From: CAYUQT01 sp964596165
Lineage (GTDB): Bacteria > Planctomycetota > Phycisphaerae > UBA1845 > JAFGLZ01
DNA length: 64,000 nt
NCBI GenBank assembly: GCA_964596165.1
Contig: CAZQTW010000031.1
Coordinates: 1-64,000, forward strand
Direction of reading: 5' to 3'
The translations under genes were made by a program, and so were the position numbers. This document shows positions 18,254 to 27,485 of this stretch, piece by piece. The notes below the pieces were generated by a model. It made no database searches, was not told the DNA's origin, and worked only from the letters and a program-made list of their open reading frames with translations. Within the stretch, counting starts at the first letter, position 1; each line of letters starts with the position of its first letter.

Positions 18254-19951
18254 CTACCGGCGCCGGAGCAAGAACTTCAGCATCAGCAAGGCCGCCATCG
18301 ACAGAAGGAGTGCAAGCGGCAGACCGCTGCTGCACCGAAACACGGCCGTCACCTCGCGATGGGTGTCCATTCGAAGCGAGATCGAACTGTTGGCGTCGAT
18401 CGTGGCGTAGTTCGAATCGTCGGGGTGGTTGGGATCGTCGATCTCCCAATGTCCGAAGTACCTGCCCTGGATGGGCGTGGCCGTCAACATCACGATCGTG
18501 TTCGGATCGTAGTACTTCGGCAGGTTCGGCTCGACCTCGACGCTCCCCCAGATCTCGTTGACGAGACTAAGCTCCAGCGAGGTCGGCTCGGGCAGTATTC
18601 TCACCTGGGTGCTGAACTTATAGGGAAACAGCGTCCCACTGGCGAAGTGGAGTTCGACGAAAAACGCGGTGAACCCCTGGGACGGTCGTGGGACTTGCGC
18701 TACGTACACACCGCCGCCCTGGTCGGTGAGCGTCGTGCTGGTCCAGGCGGCGCCGATAGTCTCGAGGCGAAAGTCCCGCCCATTGGGATTGGTGGCCTGC
18801 CACAGACGGACCAGACCGGGCGTGTCCACCGTCTGTACGCGAATCGAACCATCCTGCTCGAGGGTCCACGTGAATTGCGGCCGCTGCGAATCATTGATGA
18901 TCGACAGGACGTAGGGTGCCAGGGCAAATCCCACGTCCTCCTCCATGCCGGACATTCCATGATCGGTGTTCTGAACGTATCGAAGGTGTTTCTCGCCCGG
19001 CAAGTCATCCCAGTAGAACTGGGAGGATTCCGGGAAGAAGAACTCGTCGCCGCTGGCGTTGATAGCGTACTTGGGCATCGTGTACCGTGATCGGTACACA
19101 TAGGGATCCACAATGTTCATCAGGGCTGTCAGTTGGGGCGTGCCAACCCAATTCATGATGCCCATGTCCGTATAGTCATGCACAGCCGGGGGGTAGAATC
19201 CGTATGAGTTGTAGGCATTGAGCAGGCATTTTTCCACGTTGAGCACATCGATCACCATCGGAGCAATCGCGATGACGCGAGGATCCACGGCCGCCGTCAA
19301 CCACGTCGTCCAACCCCGTTTGGAGGCCCCACCCACCATGAACTGGTTGACCGTGATGGATCCCCCCGTGGGGGTGGCCAAGAAGGCCTGGATGGTGTCC
19401 ATGCCCCGAACGGCGGCCTTGGTCATAGGCAACTGGAGCGGCCAAGTCGAATCGCCCGTCCGCAAGAACTTGTCCCACGTGTAGGCAATGATCGCATCTT
19501 CCGTGCGGTAGAAGGATTCGTCCTTGAACTTCAGCGGTTCGTTGGGGATCTGCTTGAGATCTGCGACGATCGTACCGGTGGCGGTGGCGATCATGGCCAT
19601 CGTCGAGTCCACGGAACTGGGCACCGGGCCGCCATTGCTGCCCCCGTCGATGATCATGAGGACCTTGGTACTGGCCAACGTCGTAGGTTTAATGATGGTC
19701 AGGTAGTGTTGCCAGAGCACGCGATCCACCTCGGCCGTTGTCCGCCAGACCTGGGACTTCATGTCGATAACAAATGCGGTATAGCCGCTCCCGGTGATCG
19801 TCCGCCGGAGTCTCCACGTATAGTTGGGATCCGGCGAGGCGACGTAGTCGTCCAGGGGTGTAGCCGACGCCCTTCCGGCCCCAAGGACCGTCAATGAACT
19901 TAAGCTCAGTAACAACAGAGTCTTATGTGCCGCCCCGAACGACATGTGCAT
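18254..19951 (-). CDS. PhoPQ-activated pathogenicity-related (PqaA-type) hydrolase, paralog 2
   Basis: 565 residues, colinear with the gene at 16423-18129: LDDYVASPDPNY, LWQHYLTIIKP, GGASKRGWTTW with the nucleophile Ser, INASGDEFFFPESS, and QNTDHGMSG with the likely His. The same InlB-like repeat (MLTATPIQGRYFGHWEI) and the same tail (CSSGLPL, helix, RRR) end the protein, so duplication included the anchor. The ATG at 19951 is chosen because GGAGG lies 7 nt upstream; an ATG at 19945 is the alternative. The gene is divergent from rpmI. Local gene duplication is the simplest reading; divergence of the loops suggests different substrates. Confidence 0.9.
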   Translation of the reverse strand: MHMSFGAAHKTLLLLSLSSLTVLGAGRASATPLDDYVASPDPNYTWRLRRTITGSGYTAFVIDMKSQVWRTTAEVDRVLWQHYLTIIKPTTLASTKVLMIIDGGSNGGPVPSSVDSTMAMIATATGTIVADLKQIPNEPLKFKDESFYRTEDAIIAYTWDKFLRTGDSTWPLQLPMTKAAVRGMDTIQAFLATPTGGSITVNQFMVGGASKRGWTTWLTAAVDPRVIAIAPMVIDVLNVEKCLLNAYNSYGFYPPAVHDYTDMGIMNWVGTPQLTALMNIVDPYVYRSRYTMPKYAINASGDEFFFPESSQFYWDDLPGEKHLRYVQNTDHGMSGMEEDVGFALAPYVLSIINDSQRPQFTWTLEQDGSIRVQTVDTPGLVRLWQATNPNGRDFRLETIGAAWTSTTLTDQGGGVYVAQVPRPSQGFTAFFVELHFASGTLFPYKFSTQVRILPEPTSLELSLVNEIWGSVEVEPNLPKYYDPNTIVMLTATPIQGRYFGHWEIDDPNHPDDSNYATIDANSSISLRMDTHREVTAVFRCSSGLPLALLLSMAALLMLKFLLRRR

Positions 19952-20156
19952 TGCAGTTCCTCCCCGTAGGTTGTTCTGCTGACATAGACAACGCTGCCAC
20001 CACGGGTTTATTGCCCCTTGGGGCAAGGGCGAGAATAACTCGGTCCGTGTCGCGGGAGTCCGGCTCCCTCGGCGAACGCGGTAAGGCGGTCAACGTGACA
20101 CGCTCCCCGCAAGCACACGGAGCACTGGGTCTGAACAAGATGCGGGCGAGTTCCGC

Positions 20157-20185
20157 TTGAAATCGAGCGGCCGCGCAACTAAACT
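20157..20185 (+). promoter_or_regulatory. Promoter of rpmI-rplT
   Basis: -35 TTGAAA (20157-20162) and -10 TAAACT (20180-20185) with a 17-nt spacer. Transcription would start near 20192, leaving a leader of about 30 nt, too short for the folded L20-binding leader known from other bacteria. Confidence 0.55.
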
Positions 20186-20221
20186 GATGGGTCTATCTAG
20201 TTACCGAAGGAGAGGCTTGCT

Positions 20222-20410
20222 ATGCCAAAGCAGAAGACCCACAAAGGTCTGGCCAAGCGAGTGAAGGTGACGGCACGGGGCAAGGTGCTCCGTAAACGCG
20301 TGGGCGGTGGTCACTTGCTCAGCGGCAAGAGCGGCAAGCGGCGTCGCCGGATTCGCAAACCGGCACTCATGGTTCCGACCGACGCCAAGAGGGCCTTGGA
20401 AAGACTGTAG
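20222..20410 (+). CDS. rpmI: 50S ribosomal protein L35
   Basis: 62 residues, the usual L35 size, beginning MPKQKTHKGLAKRVKVTARG with the basic RRRRIRK stretch near residue 35-45. L35 is a small, very basic protein of the large subunit. A clear ribosome site (AAGGAGAGG) lies 6 nt before the ATG. rplT follows after 18 nt, the usual pairing. infC (IF3), which in most bacteria comes first in this operon, is not present: the upstream region is short and then runs into the opposite-strand PqaA-type gene. Confidence 0.97.
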   Translation: MPKQKTHKGLAKRVKVTARGKVLRKRVGGGHLLSGKSGKRRRRIRKPALMVPTDAKRALERL

Positions 20411-20428
20411 TCAGAGAAGGAGCATGTC

Positions 20429-20794
20429 ATGCCCCGGGCACGCAAGGGCGCAGCTCGACATCAACGCAAGAAACGTATTCTCAAGAGGGCGAAAGGCTAT
20501 CGAAGCGTTCGCAGCAAACTGTGGCGGATTGCCCGTGAGGCGGTCGTCCACGCGGGCGTCAACGCTCGACGGGACCGTCGCCGCAAGAAACGGGAGTACC
20601 GGAGCCTGTGGATCATCCGCCTCACGGCGGCATGCGAACAGCGTGGCCTGACCTACAGTCGCCTGATCGGCGGACTGAGGAAGGCAAACATCGCTCTGAA
20701 TCGTAAGATGCTGAGCGAGCTGGCCATTCATGATCCCGCCGCTTTTGATGCCGTTGTTGCACTGGTTCGACGGGCCGGCGAACAAGCCGCCTGA
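20429..20794 (+). CDS. rplT: 50S ribosomal protein L20
   Basis: 121 residues. MPRARKGAARHQRKKRILKRA and GYRSVRSKLWRIAREAV at the N-terminus form the long basic helix that binds 23S rRNA; RREYRSLWI-like and GLTYSRLIGGL motifs mark the globular C-terminal domain. L20 is needed early in 50S assembly and in many bacteria represses its own operon. GAAGGAG lies 6 nt before the ATG at 20429. A strong terminator follows 23 nt after the stop codon, so the transcript is a two-gene unit. Confidence 0.97.
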   Translation: MPRARKGAARHQRKKRILKRAKGYRSVRSKLWRIAREAVVHAGVNARRDRRRKKREYRSLWIIRLTAACEQRGLTYSRLIGGLRKANIALNRKMLSELAIHDPAAFDAVVALVRRAGEQAA

Positions 20795-20817
20795 TCTTGC
20801 GCAGACGCGATACATTG

Positions 20818-20857
20818 CCTCCCAAGGTTCCTTCCGGGATCTTGGGAGGTTCTCTTT
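20818..20857 (+). terminator. Rho-independent terminator of rpmI-rplT
   Basis: Perfect 9-bp stem CCTCCCAAG (20818-20826) and CTTGGGAGG (20841-20849) with a 14-nt loop, followed by TTCTCTTT (20850-20857). Confidence 0.85.
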
Positions 20858-21142
20858 CGCGGCCGGCCAACCATGATGGGCTTCGGTGTGAGTGTTATGG
20901 GACGCCGACCCATCGCCTCGCCGCGTCCGATAGGCGTGGGCCAAAGACAAGCTCGCGGAAATTGCCCATCGACTGCCACTTATATTGTAGATTGACATAG
21001 CGTGACGCACGATGCGCGGTCGGTGAGGCCGCACGTGACTTCGCGTCGTCGACGAATCACCGCGAATCGTGCGGCGGCAGTGCTCGATGCCACGAGCGGC
21101 CCGTGGCGCCGGCGATCCGCCGATAGGAGAGGTAGTCCGTCG

Positions 21143-21565
21143 ATGCCCGCATGTAGTCCCTCATCCGACGTCAAGCGGTCCCTTCCCCCGGCGTTGAACA
21201 CGGTGCGAGCGGCGGGGTCGGCAACCGTCATGGCCGGCGTACTGACGCTATGCTACGCCGTCGCGTTTGCCGCGCTCACGCCGATGCCGCTGAACGTGCT
21301 GGAATTCGCGCTCAGCCTGATCGTCGGTCTGGGTTTGATCGCGACGGGCGTGGGAACACTGCGAATTCATCATCGCAGCCTGTGGGTTACGCTGGTGTTG
21401 ACGGCCGTCGTGTTGGCGATCCAGCTCTGGGCCGCCTACGGCGGCGGAAGGTCGCCGAGCCAGGCGAGTCTTTCGGTCTACCTGCTGACCGTTCCCCTCG
21501 TCGTGCTGATCACGAACACACTGGCCATCGGTGCGGTGCGAACGCTGAAGCCCAAGAATGCGTGA
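21143..21565 (+). CDS. Small membrane protein of unknown function
   Basis: 140 residues with four hydrophobic helices (about residues 28-48, 55-72, 80-98 and 112-130). I recognise no family. The frame is open from 21002, but the first 47 residues are arginine-rich and unlike protein; the ATG at 21143 has AGGAGAGG 10 nt upstream. It lies 348 nt after rplT beyond its terminator, so it has its own promoter somewhere in 20858-21142, where no clear -35/-10 pair was found (an AT-rich TATATT occurs at 20981). It is convergent with the PanE-like gene 16 nt away. Confidence 0.6.
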   Translation: MPACSPSSDVKRSLPPALNTVRAAGSATVMAGVLTLCYAVAFAALTPMPLNVLEFALSLIVGLGLIATGVGTLRIHHRSLWVTLVLTAVVLAIQLWAAYGGGRSPSQASLSVYLLTVPLVVLITNTLAIGAVRTLKPKNA

Positions 21566-21581
21566 ACCTCAGCAGGCGGGG

Positions 21582-22538
21582 CTAGTCATATCGCGTTAGT
21601 TCGCCGCGGTTGATCCGGTCGAGAAATCGAACGAGGGCGTACTGCATGGTCATGCAGGGGACGCTCATGCCGGCCGCATGGGCCCGGCGGACCGGTTCGC
21701 CCAGAATGGATTCCACTTCCAACGGACGTTTCTCCTCATAATCGATCTGCATGCTCGTACGGTAGTGTCCCATGGTCTCGGTGTAGCGAAACATCTTGGT
21801 CACGAGAGGCTCGAGATCGATGTGACACCCGCATGCGTTGCCCGCCTCGATCGTTTCGACCATCAGCGCATGAGCAAGCCGGCGCAGGCCTTCGTCGTCC
21901 AGAATGCGCCGCGTGCTCACTCCGCCCGCCGTCACGCTCAACGTGCTGAACGGTATGTTCCAGGCCAGTTTCTCCCATCGCCCGTTCTTCAGCGAGGCGA
22001 GCGGCCGTGTGCTGATGCCGGTCTGCGCGAACGCGTCGGCGACGCGCGCCACTTCGTTCGGATCGTCCAGAAGGTGTCCGATCAACACATAGCCGTAGTC
22101 CAAGTGGTAGACCTGCCCCGGCTCCCCGCGGTTGCAGCAGACAAAGGCCAATCCCCCCAGGATCCGCCACGGCTCAAACCAGCGGGCGAACTGCTCCTCG
22201 ACGCCCAACCCGTTCATCAGGGCAAGAATCCGTGTTTGGGGGCCGACGCAAGGCCGAATCAGCGACTCCACTTCGTTCAGCGCCGTCGTCTTGACCGCAC
22301 AGACCACCAGGTCGACGGGCCCGATGTCTTCCGACCGCCGGTAACACTGGACAGGGGCGAGTCGAAAGTCACCGTCGCAACTATGAATGGTCAGGCCGTT
22401 CGATCGGACGGCTTCGTAGTCCCGACGCATCAAGAAATGGACATCGTGCCCGACCCGGGCAAGCCGAGCACCGTAGAAACAGCCGACCGCACCGCTCCCG
22501 ATTACCGCTATCCGCATACCCGCCTGGTCTGCCCTCAC
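21582..22538 (-). CDS. 2-dehydropantoate 2-reductase family protein
   Basis: 318 residues. The NADP-binding start MRIAVIGSGAVGCFYGARLA, then VDLVVCAVKTTAL, LALMNGLGVEE and the C-terminal KNGRWEKLAWNIPFSTLS with the catalytic Lys and the conserved Asn match PanE/ApbA ketopantoate reductases, which make pantoate for coenzyme A. Related enzymes of the same family act on other 2-oxoacids, so the substrate is not certain. A GTG at 22538 overlaps the TGA of the upstream gene in the arrangement GTGA, suggesting translational coupling; an ATG at 22517 (MRIAVIGSG) is the other possible start and is nearer the usual family start. Confidence 0.85.
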   Translation of the reverse strand: MRADQAGMRIAVIGSGAVGCFYGARLARVGHDVHFLMRRDYEAVRSNGLTIHSCDGDFRLAPVQCYRRSEDIGPVDLVVCAVKTTALNEVESLIRPCVGPQTRILALMNGLGVEEQFARWFEPWRILGGLAFVCCNRGEPGQVYHLDYGYVLIGHLLDDPNEVARVADAFAQTGISTRPLASLKNGRWEKLAWNIPFSTLSVTAGGVSTRRILDDEGLRRLAHALMVETIEAGNACGCHIDLEPLVTKMFRYTETMGHYRTSMQIDYEEKRPLEVESILGEPVRRAHAAGMSVPCMTMQYALVRFLDRINRGELTRYD

Positions 22539-23878
22539 GATCCCGCGCGCTGGATCTGATCCGCCGTCGGAATGGTCTGCAAACGGGTTTTCAATTCCTC
22601 GAAGAGGTCTTCCATGCCTTTGAGAACGTCGCGAAGCTCCGTCTGAGCGTCGTTGCGTTCCTCCGCCGATGTGGCCTCCTTCACCCGCTTCTCAGCCTGT
22701 GCGATCTGGTCGCTTCGCGAACTGCGATAGGCCTGTGCCCTTTCCTGCATATCTTTCAGGATGGCATAGGCGGTCGATTTTTGCGACTCATCGAGGCCAT
22801 AGCGGGTAATGAACTGCCGAACGTAGGCCGACCAGGCATCATCGCTCGTCGGCGGTTGCGGCGTTGCTCGCGCGGCGGCCCGGCCGGAACTGAATCGATT
22901 GTCGCCAATCCGCATCGGTCCGCGCGAAGGCGCCGCGACGGAGGGCGGAGGGGGAGGGGGTGGGAGAGCGGCAGCCGGCGCCGCAACGGCCGGGGTACCC
23001 GACGCGGCGGTCGCTCCCCCCGTTCGACGCCTCTCCAATTGTGCCTGGAGCTCCGCGTGAACGGGATCCTTGCCCAATCCCCAGTGATCCGGTTCCCATC
23101 CGCCCTGTTGCCACTTTGCTATGGTCTGGTCGAATAGTTTCACGTGCTTGGCCAGCACGCCCATGTCCTGGTTTACCTTCTCGCGCTGCTCCGGCGTCAG
23201 GTTTTCCCCGCAGAACTTGTTCACCTCGTTGACGGCATCGCCGTACCACTTGTTGAAGATGGGCCGGAGTCTTATCGTCCACCGCGCGACCATCTCGGGC
23301 GTCACCGGCTTCCTCTCGGTCCAGGTTTCGATGAACTCGCGAGCGACCGGCAGGATCTGCTCGGCGTTCTGGACGAAGAAGGTGAACGAGTTTCTGACGA
23401 ACTGAGATCGCATCTTTTTCATCTGTTCGTCGTTCAGTCCGTAGCGTTCCTTGATCAACTCCCCCGCGACGTTCAGCCGTTTGTCGAACTCCCAGGGGGG
23501 GAGTTTGCTGACCTCGATGATCAGCCGTTTGCCGAATTGCTCCGCCTCGCCCGTGAGGTTGTTCAGCGAGACGATACTCTCCACGGCCTTCTCGATCTCC
23601 TTGGCGTGTTGGTCCCACGGGCCCGATCGCTGAACTCGAGCCGCCAGTTCGTTGGCTTCATTGAACATCTGCTGGAGACGATTGGGTTGACTGGTTGCGG
23701 GCGGGGTCGGTGCGGGAGGCGGCGGACCCTGAATCCGTCGGTTGAATCGATTGCCGCCGGGCGGTCCGCCCGGCGGAGGCGGGACATCCTGCGCAACCGC
23801 GAAGGATGCGATTTCGAACGTCAAGAACGAGACCGCAAACACAGGCCTTCTGAATCCGAGCATCGCGACAATCCTCAC
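22535..23878 (-). CDS. Secreted proline-rich protein of unknown function
   Basis: 447 residues. A signal peptide (cleaved near FAVAQ) leads to a proline/glycine-rich segment (PPPPGGPPGG). A helical domain at about residues 65-260 and a shorter one at about 365-447 each contain a YGL-(N/D)-(D/E)-(E/S)-Q motif, so the protein may hold two copies of one helical module, separated by an Ala/Pro linker with PPPPPPP. The final 60 residues are charged and likely coiled coil. It looks periplasmic or surface exposed, perhaps a Spy/CpxP-like binding protein, but that is a weak resemblance. It is the first gene of an apparent two-gene operon with the PanE-like gene, overlapping by 4 nt. Confidence 0.75.
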   Translation of the reverse strand: MRIVAMLGFRRPVFAVSFLTFEIASFAVAQDVPPPPGGPPGGNRFNRRIQGPPPPAPTPPATSQPNRLQQMFNEANELAARVQRSGPWDQHAKEIEKAVESIVSLNNLTGEAEQFGKRLIIEVSKLPPWEFDKRLNVAGELIKERYGLNDEQMKKMRSQFVRNSFTFFVQNAEQILPVAREFIETWTERKPVTPEMVARWTIRLRPIFNKWYGDAVNEVNKFCGENLTPEQREKVNQDMGVLAKHVKLFDQTIAKWQQGGWEPDHWGLGKDPVHAELQAQLERRRTGGATAASGTPAVAAPAAALPPPPPPPSVAAPSRGPMRIGDNRFSSGRAAARATPQPPTSDDAWSAYVRQFITRYGLDESQKSTAYAILKDMQERAQAYRSSRSDQIAQAEKRVKEATSAEERNDAQTELRDVLKGMEDLFEELKTRLQTIPTADQIQRAGS

Positions 23879-23990
23879 TCACGCGCCCGGTCCTATTCTA
23901 TCCGCCGCAACGGTGAGTCTCCAGGCGCAACTTGTCGCAGCTTACGTCCAAGACTATGATCCGCGGATGAACACTCGTGGGGACCCCATC

Positions 23991-26900
23991 ATGCCGTCCA
24001 TCGTCATCTCGATGCTTGGCATCATCTTCGGTGCTCCGCCCGCAACCGCGACGCGCGATTCCGCCCCGAGAACCGCCGGCCTTGCGCCGATGCTCCGATT
24101 CTCCGACCAAACGGGCGGATGGGCCGGACTGCGGTTGGCGGACCCCCCTGTGGAGCTGCTTGCCGATTCCGCCGAACAAACACCCACGGCCACACTCCAT
24201 GTCAAGGGGTGCGATGTGGCCGACGTCTGCAAGGGAAACACGTTCAGCCGCGTGCATTCAACACGGCAGGGACTGCTCGAAGTCACCCGGACCTCGCGGT
24301 CGGCTCAGTGGTCTTCACGTTCGATCTTCCGCGTGGACGAACGATGCGGTCGCATCACGCGACGCGTCGGGTGGACCTACACCGGCGATGACGCCGTCGA
24401 AGTATCCCGGGCCGTGTTGCGAGTGCCCCGCCTTCGATTCGACGGCGACCCGACGGGCTTCTGCCTCCTCCCGGCCGCTTGGCCGGCCCGGCCGACGACC
24501 TTCGCCGCCCTGCAACCGGGACGACGCACGTCCGAATCGAACTGGCTGACGGGGCAATCCGGCATCATGGTCGCCCACGCGCCCAAACTCGGCTTGTCCG
24601 TCTTCGTGGGACACGAGCTGTCGCTGGACGGCGCCATAGCCGGAATCGAGGAGGAGTCGGACGGGATCAACCTCTGTCACTACCTGAAGACGACCGGCCG
24701 AATCGTTTCGGGACAGACGTGGGATGTCGGCATCCAACACATCCAGATCGTTCGCGGCGACTGGCAGGCAACCCTGAGTGCCCTGGCGGACTTCAGCGAG
24801 TCGCTGGGCAACGGTCCGCCGCCGGACTCGCCGCAATGGCTGGATCGCTGCGTGGTTTACTCGTGCTATCCGCATGGCCCGATCGATGCAGGCTTCAACG
24901 CGGGCGGAGGCTTCGCCGGGTTGGAAAAGCAATTGGCGTACTTGGCCAAGCTCGGCGCCAACACGATATGGCTGAACCCGACGTATACCGAACCGCCGGG
25001 CATCTACACCATCCATGACCATCGCGCCGTCGCCGGAGCCCTGGGTACCGAAGAGGACCTGAAGCGGTTCGTCCGCAGCGCTCACACCCTCGGTCTGCGG
25101 GTCTGGCTGGACCTGGTTTCACACGGACCCGCTCAGGACAGCCCGGATGCCCGCAAGGCGCCGCCCGAGGCCTGGGCCCGCAATCGCGACGGCAGCCTCT
25201 GCATGAGTTGGGGCACCAATCTCACGGGCGACTACTCGCACCCCGCCTGGCAGACATACATGAGCGACGTCGCCGCTTACTGGGTCGAACGATTCGGCAT
25301 CGACGGCTTCCGCCACGATTGCGGCTTCGGAAGCAGCGGTTTGAACTGGTCGCCCGATTCCCCGTACAGACCCAGTGCGGCCGCCCCGTTCGGCGGCGTG
25401 ATGATGACCCAGGCCGTCCGCAATCGCATCCGGCGGATCCGTGCCGACGCCGCAGTGTTCTCGGAAACCGGCGGGCCGCTCTTCTTCCGGTCGGCGGACC
25501 TGATCTACGACTATCCCTTCTACCTCGCATGCCGCGAGCTGACATACGGCACCACGATCGAACAGTGGATCCCTCGCATGCGCCGTTGGCTGCAGCTCTA
25601 TCAGGCCACGTACCCCCGCCGCACCCTCCGCGGTCTGGTTCGGTTCGTCGAGAACCACGATACGGTTCGGGCAACCCGGTTCTTCGGCGTCGGACCGGCT
25701 CAGGCCCTGACCGCCCTGGCGATCTTTTGCCGCGGCACACCCATGCTCTACCAGGAACAGGAGATCGGCTTCGGACCGGTGCTTCGCGACTGGCTCGCGC
25801 TTCGAAACCGCCTGCCCGAACTTCACCTGGGCTCAGCCGACTATGAAGCCGTTCATAGTTCGGATCCGGGCGTCCTGCCCATCCTGCGACGGACGGATAC
25901 GGCGGCGGCGGTGGCGGCCGTCAACCTGTCGGGCCGAACGGTGCAAACCACGCTGTCCTGGCCGGCGGAGATCGCCGAAGCCCTGCCGGTCATCCAATCG
26001 ATCGAGACGGGACGATCGATATCCACGGGCCGCAATGGCTGCACCGTCACCATTCCGGCTTACAGGACAATCGTTCTGGCATTGCGGACCACGCCGGCCG
26101 ACGGGATCGGTTCACGACAGTCGGCATCCTCGGCCACGTCCACGTCGCCTCCCGTCACGACCCTCGTGGCAGGCGAATCCTTTCGCCCACTGACCGGCGG
26201 ACAAACCGAATATCGTATCACATTGCACCCGGCCACGGACTGGTATGTCGAGACGGCCGAGGGTGTCCTCGCCGACGAGTTCGTGGAGCGCCACCGCCCC
26301 GGTCCGTTTCCCACCCGCGAACCCTGTTGGAGGCCATTGGGGTTCGGACTCTGGGACACGACTCGATGGGCCGCGATCGGCTTCCGCTCGGCCGACGGAC
26401 GAGCGGTGCGGATCGGTCGAATCGACGTCCCCCGCCTGGTTGATGCGCGGATTGAGGACGCCTCGAACGTTGGACGAGATGTCCAAGTCGTTCTTGTGAC
26501 CCATGACAGGGGCGATCGGCCGTACGAGATCAGCGATGGCCTATCGTCAAACCGTTCGGCCATCTTCCACCCTTGCCAGGGGGTGCCTGAACCGGCACAG
26601 TCTCCGTCGGCTGCGTTACAAGAGAATGCCTCCGCAAACCGCCCCCCATCCCTCTTTGGCAAGGAAGGCAGTAGAATCGACCCCCTTTCTGCGCAGCGGA
26701 GTGGTGGACCTCTGACAAACGTGGATCCCTTCTATGTCATGCTTGAGAACGCTCACTACCGACTTCGACTCGCCCGCCGGCATGGCGGAACGATCGCCGC
26801 ACTCGAGCTGGGCAACACCGAGCTGCCGCATGTCGACGCTGCCGAAGTGTCGTCCGACCTTTACAGCGATTGGGGCCTCTACGCCAAAGGACGTTACGCC

Positions 26901-27485
26901 GGCACGCGCGAAGAACCAAAACCGAGGCTGACCCTTCACAAAGCGGATGGCCGTTGCGAGGTGACATTCACGGGAAGACTCAAGGGCAGTTCCTGGAACG
27001 GCGTTCAGCAGGGCCATCCGCTCGAACCGCCCACTCGATACCGCCTCGCATATCAGGTGAATGACTCGCCTGTGGTGCTCCTGACCTTCGGGCTTACCGG
27101 TGAAGTCGACCGACCGGCGACCGGCGCATTCTTCGCGCTTCGGTGGAGGATTTGCGGCGTGCGGTCCTGGTCGGTGGCCACGGGGGGAAAGCAAACCTCC
27201 GGACGGCCGGGTGAACGAACCGGTCAACGGGTCTTCGAATCCGCCCTGCTCACCGTCGCGGATGCTGAGTGGACGATCTCGCTTCACACCTCGGCCGGCC
27301 GCATCATACTCCGTCGGCACAGCCGCGCCGTCGTCCAGCCCGCCAATACGTTCCTTCTCGACCATGGTCCGGACACGATGGATCTGTTCGTGGCTTTGCT
27401 GAACGGAAACCCCGTCGATCTGAAGGCGGACAAGGAGTATGCCACGACCGTCGAGCTGGTGCTGAATCCGCACACGGCGCACTGA
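23991..27485 (+). CDS. Secreted GH13-family glycoside hydrolase with extra domains
   Basis: 1164 residues. An N-terminal signal (MPSIVISMLGIIFGAPP) precedes a beta-rich domain (about residues 30-285). The TIM barrel follows, with the GH13 conserved regions: GIDGFRHDCG (nucleophile Asp443), VFSETGG (acid/base Glu492) and FVENHDTVR (Asp557), so the triad is complete and the enzyme should cleave or transfer alpha-glucosidic bonds. A C-terminal beta domain and a further 450-residue region end the protein. The frame is open from 23742; the ATG at 23991 has GGGGA 7 nt upstream and begins the signal. Around residues 860-905 a linker rich in Pro/Ser looks like an in-frame repeat insertion. It is divergent from the proline-rich protein gene. 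Confidence 0.88.
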   Translation: MPSIVISMLGIIFGAPPATATRDSAPRTAGLAPMLRFSDQTGGWAGLRLADPPVELLADSAEQTPTATLHVKGCDVADVCKGNTFSRVHSTRQGLLEVTRTSRSAQWSSRSIFRVDERCGRITRRVGWTYTGDDAVEVSRAVLRVPRLRFDGDPTGFCLLPAAWPARPTTFAALQPGRRTSESNWLTGQSGIMVAHAPKLGLSVFVGHELSLDGAIAGIEEESDGINLCHYLKTTGRIVSGQTWDVGIQHIQIVRGDWQATLSALADFSESLGNGPPPDSPQWLDRCVVYSCYPHGPIDAGFNAGGGFAGLEKQLAYLAKLGANTIWLNPTYTEPPGIYTIHDHRAVAGALGTEEDLKRFVRSAHTLGLRVWLDLVSHGPAQDSPDARKAPPEAWARNRDGSLCMSWGTNLTGDYSHPAWQTYMSDVAAYWVERFGIDGFRHDCGFGSSGLNWSPDSPYRPSAAAPFGGVMMTQAVRNRIRRIRADAAVFSETGGPLFFRSADLIYDYPFYLACRELTYGTTIEQWIPRMRRWLQLYQATYPRRTLRGLVRFVENHDTVRATRFFGVGPAQALTALAIFCRGTPMLYQEQEIGFGPVLRDWLALRNRLPELHLGSADYEAVHSSDPGVLPILRRTDTAAAVAAVNLSGRTVQTTLSWPAEIAEALPVIQSIETGRSISTGRNGCTVTIPAYRTIVLALRTTPADGIGSRQSASSATSTSPPVTTLVAGESFRPLTGGQTEYRITLHPATDWYVETAEGVLADEFVERHRPGPFPTREPCWRPLGFGLWDTTRWAAIGFRSADGRAVRIGRIDVPRLVDARIEDASNVGRDVQVVLVTHDRGDRPYEISDGLSSNRSAIFHPCQGVPEPAQSPSAALQENASANRPPSLFGKEGSRIDPLSAQRSGGPLTNVDPFYVMLENAHYRLRLARRHGGTIAALELGNTELPHVDAAEVSSDLYSDWGLYAKGRYAGTREEPKPRLTLHKADGRCEVTFTGRLKGSSWNGVQQGHPLEPPTRYRLAYQVNDSPVVLLTFGLTGEVDRPATGAFFALRWRICGVRSWSVATGGKQTSGRPGERTGQRVFESALLTVADAEWTISLHTSAGRIILRRHSRAVVQPANTFLLDHGPDTMDLFVALLNGNPVDLKADKEYATTVELVLNPHTAH

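Noticed and set aside
20981..20997. TATATT and TTGACA motifs as a promoter for the small membrane gene
   Set aside because: They stand in the wrong order and spacing; no second hexamer fits.
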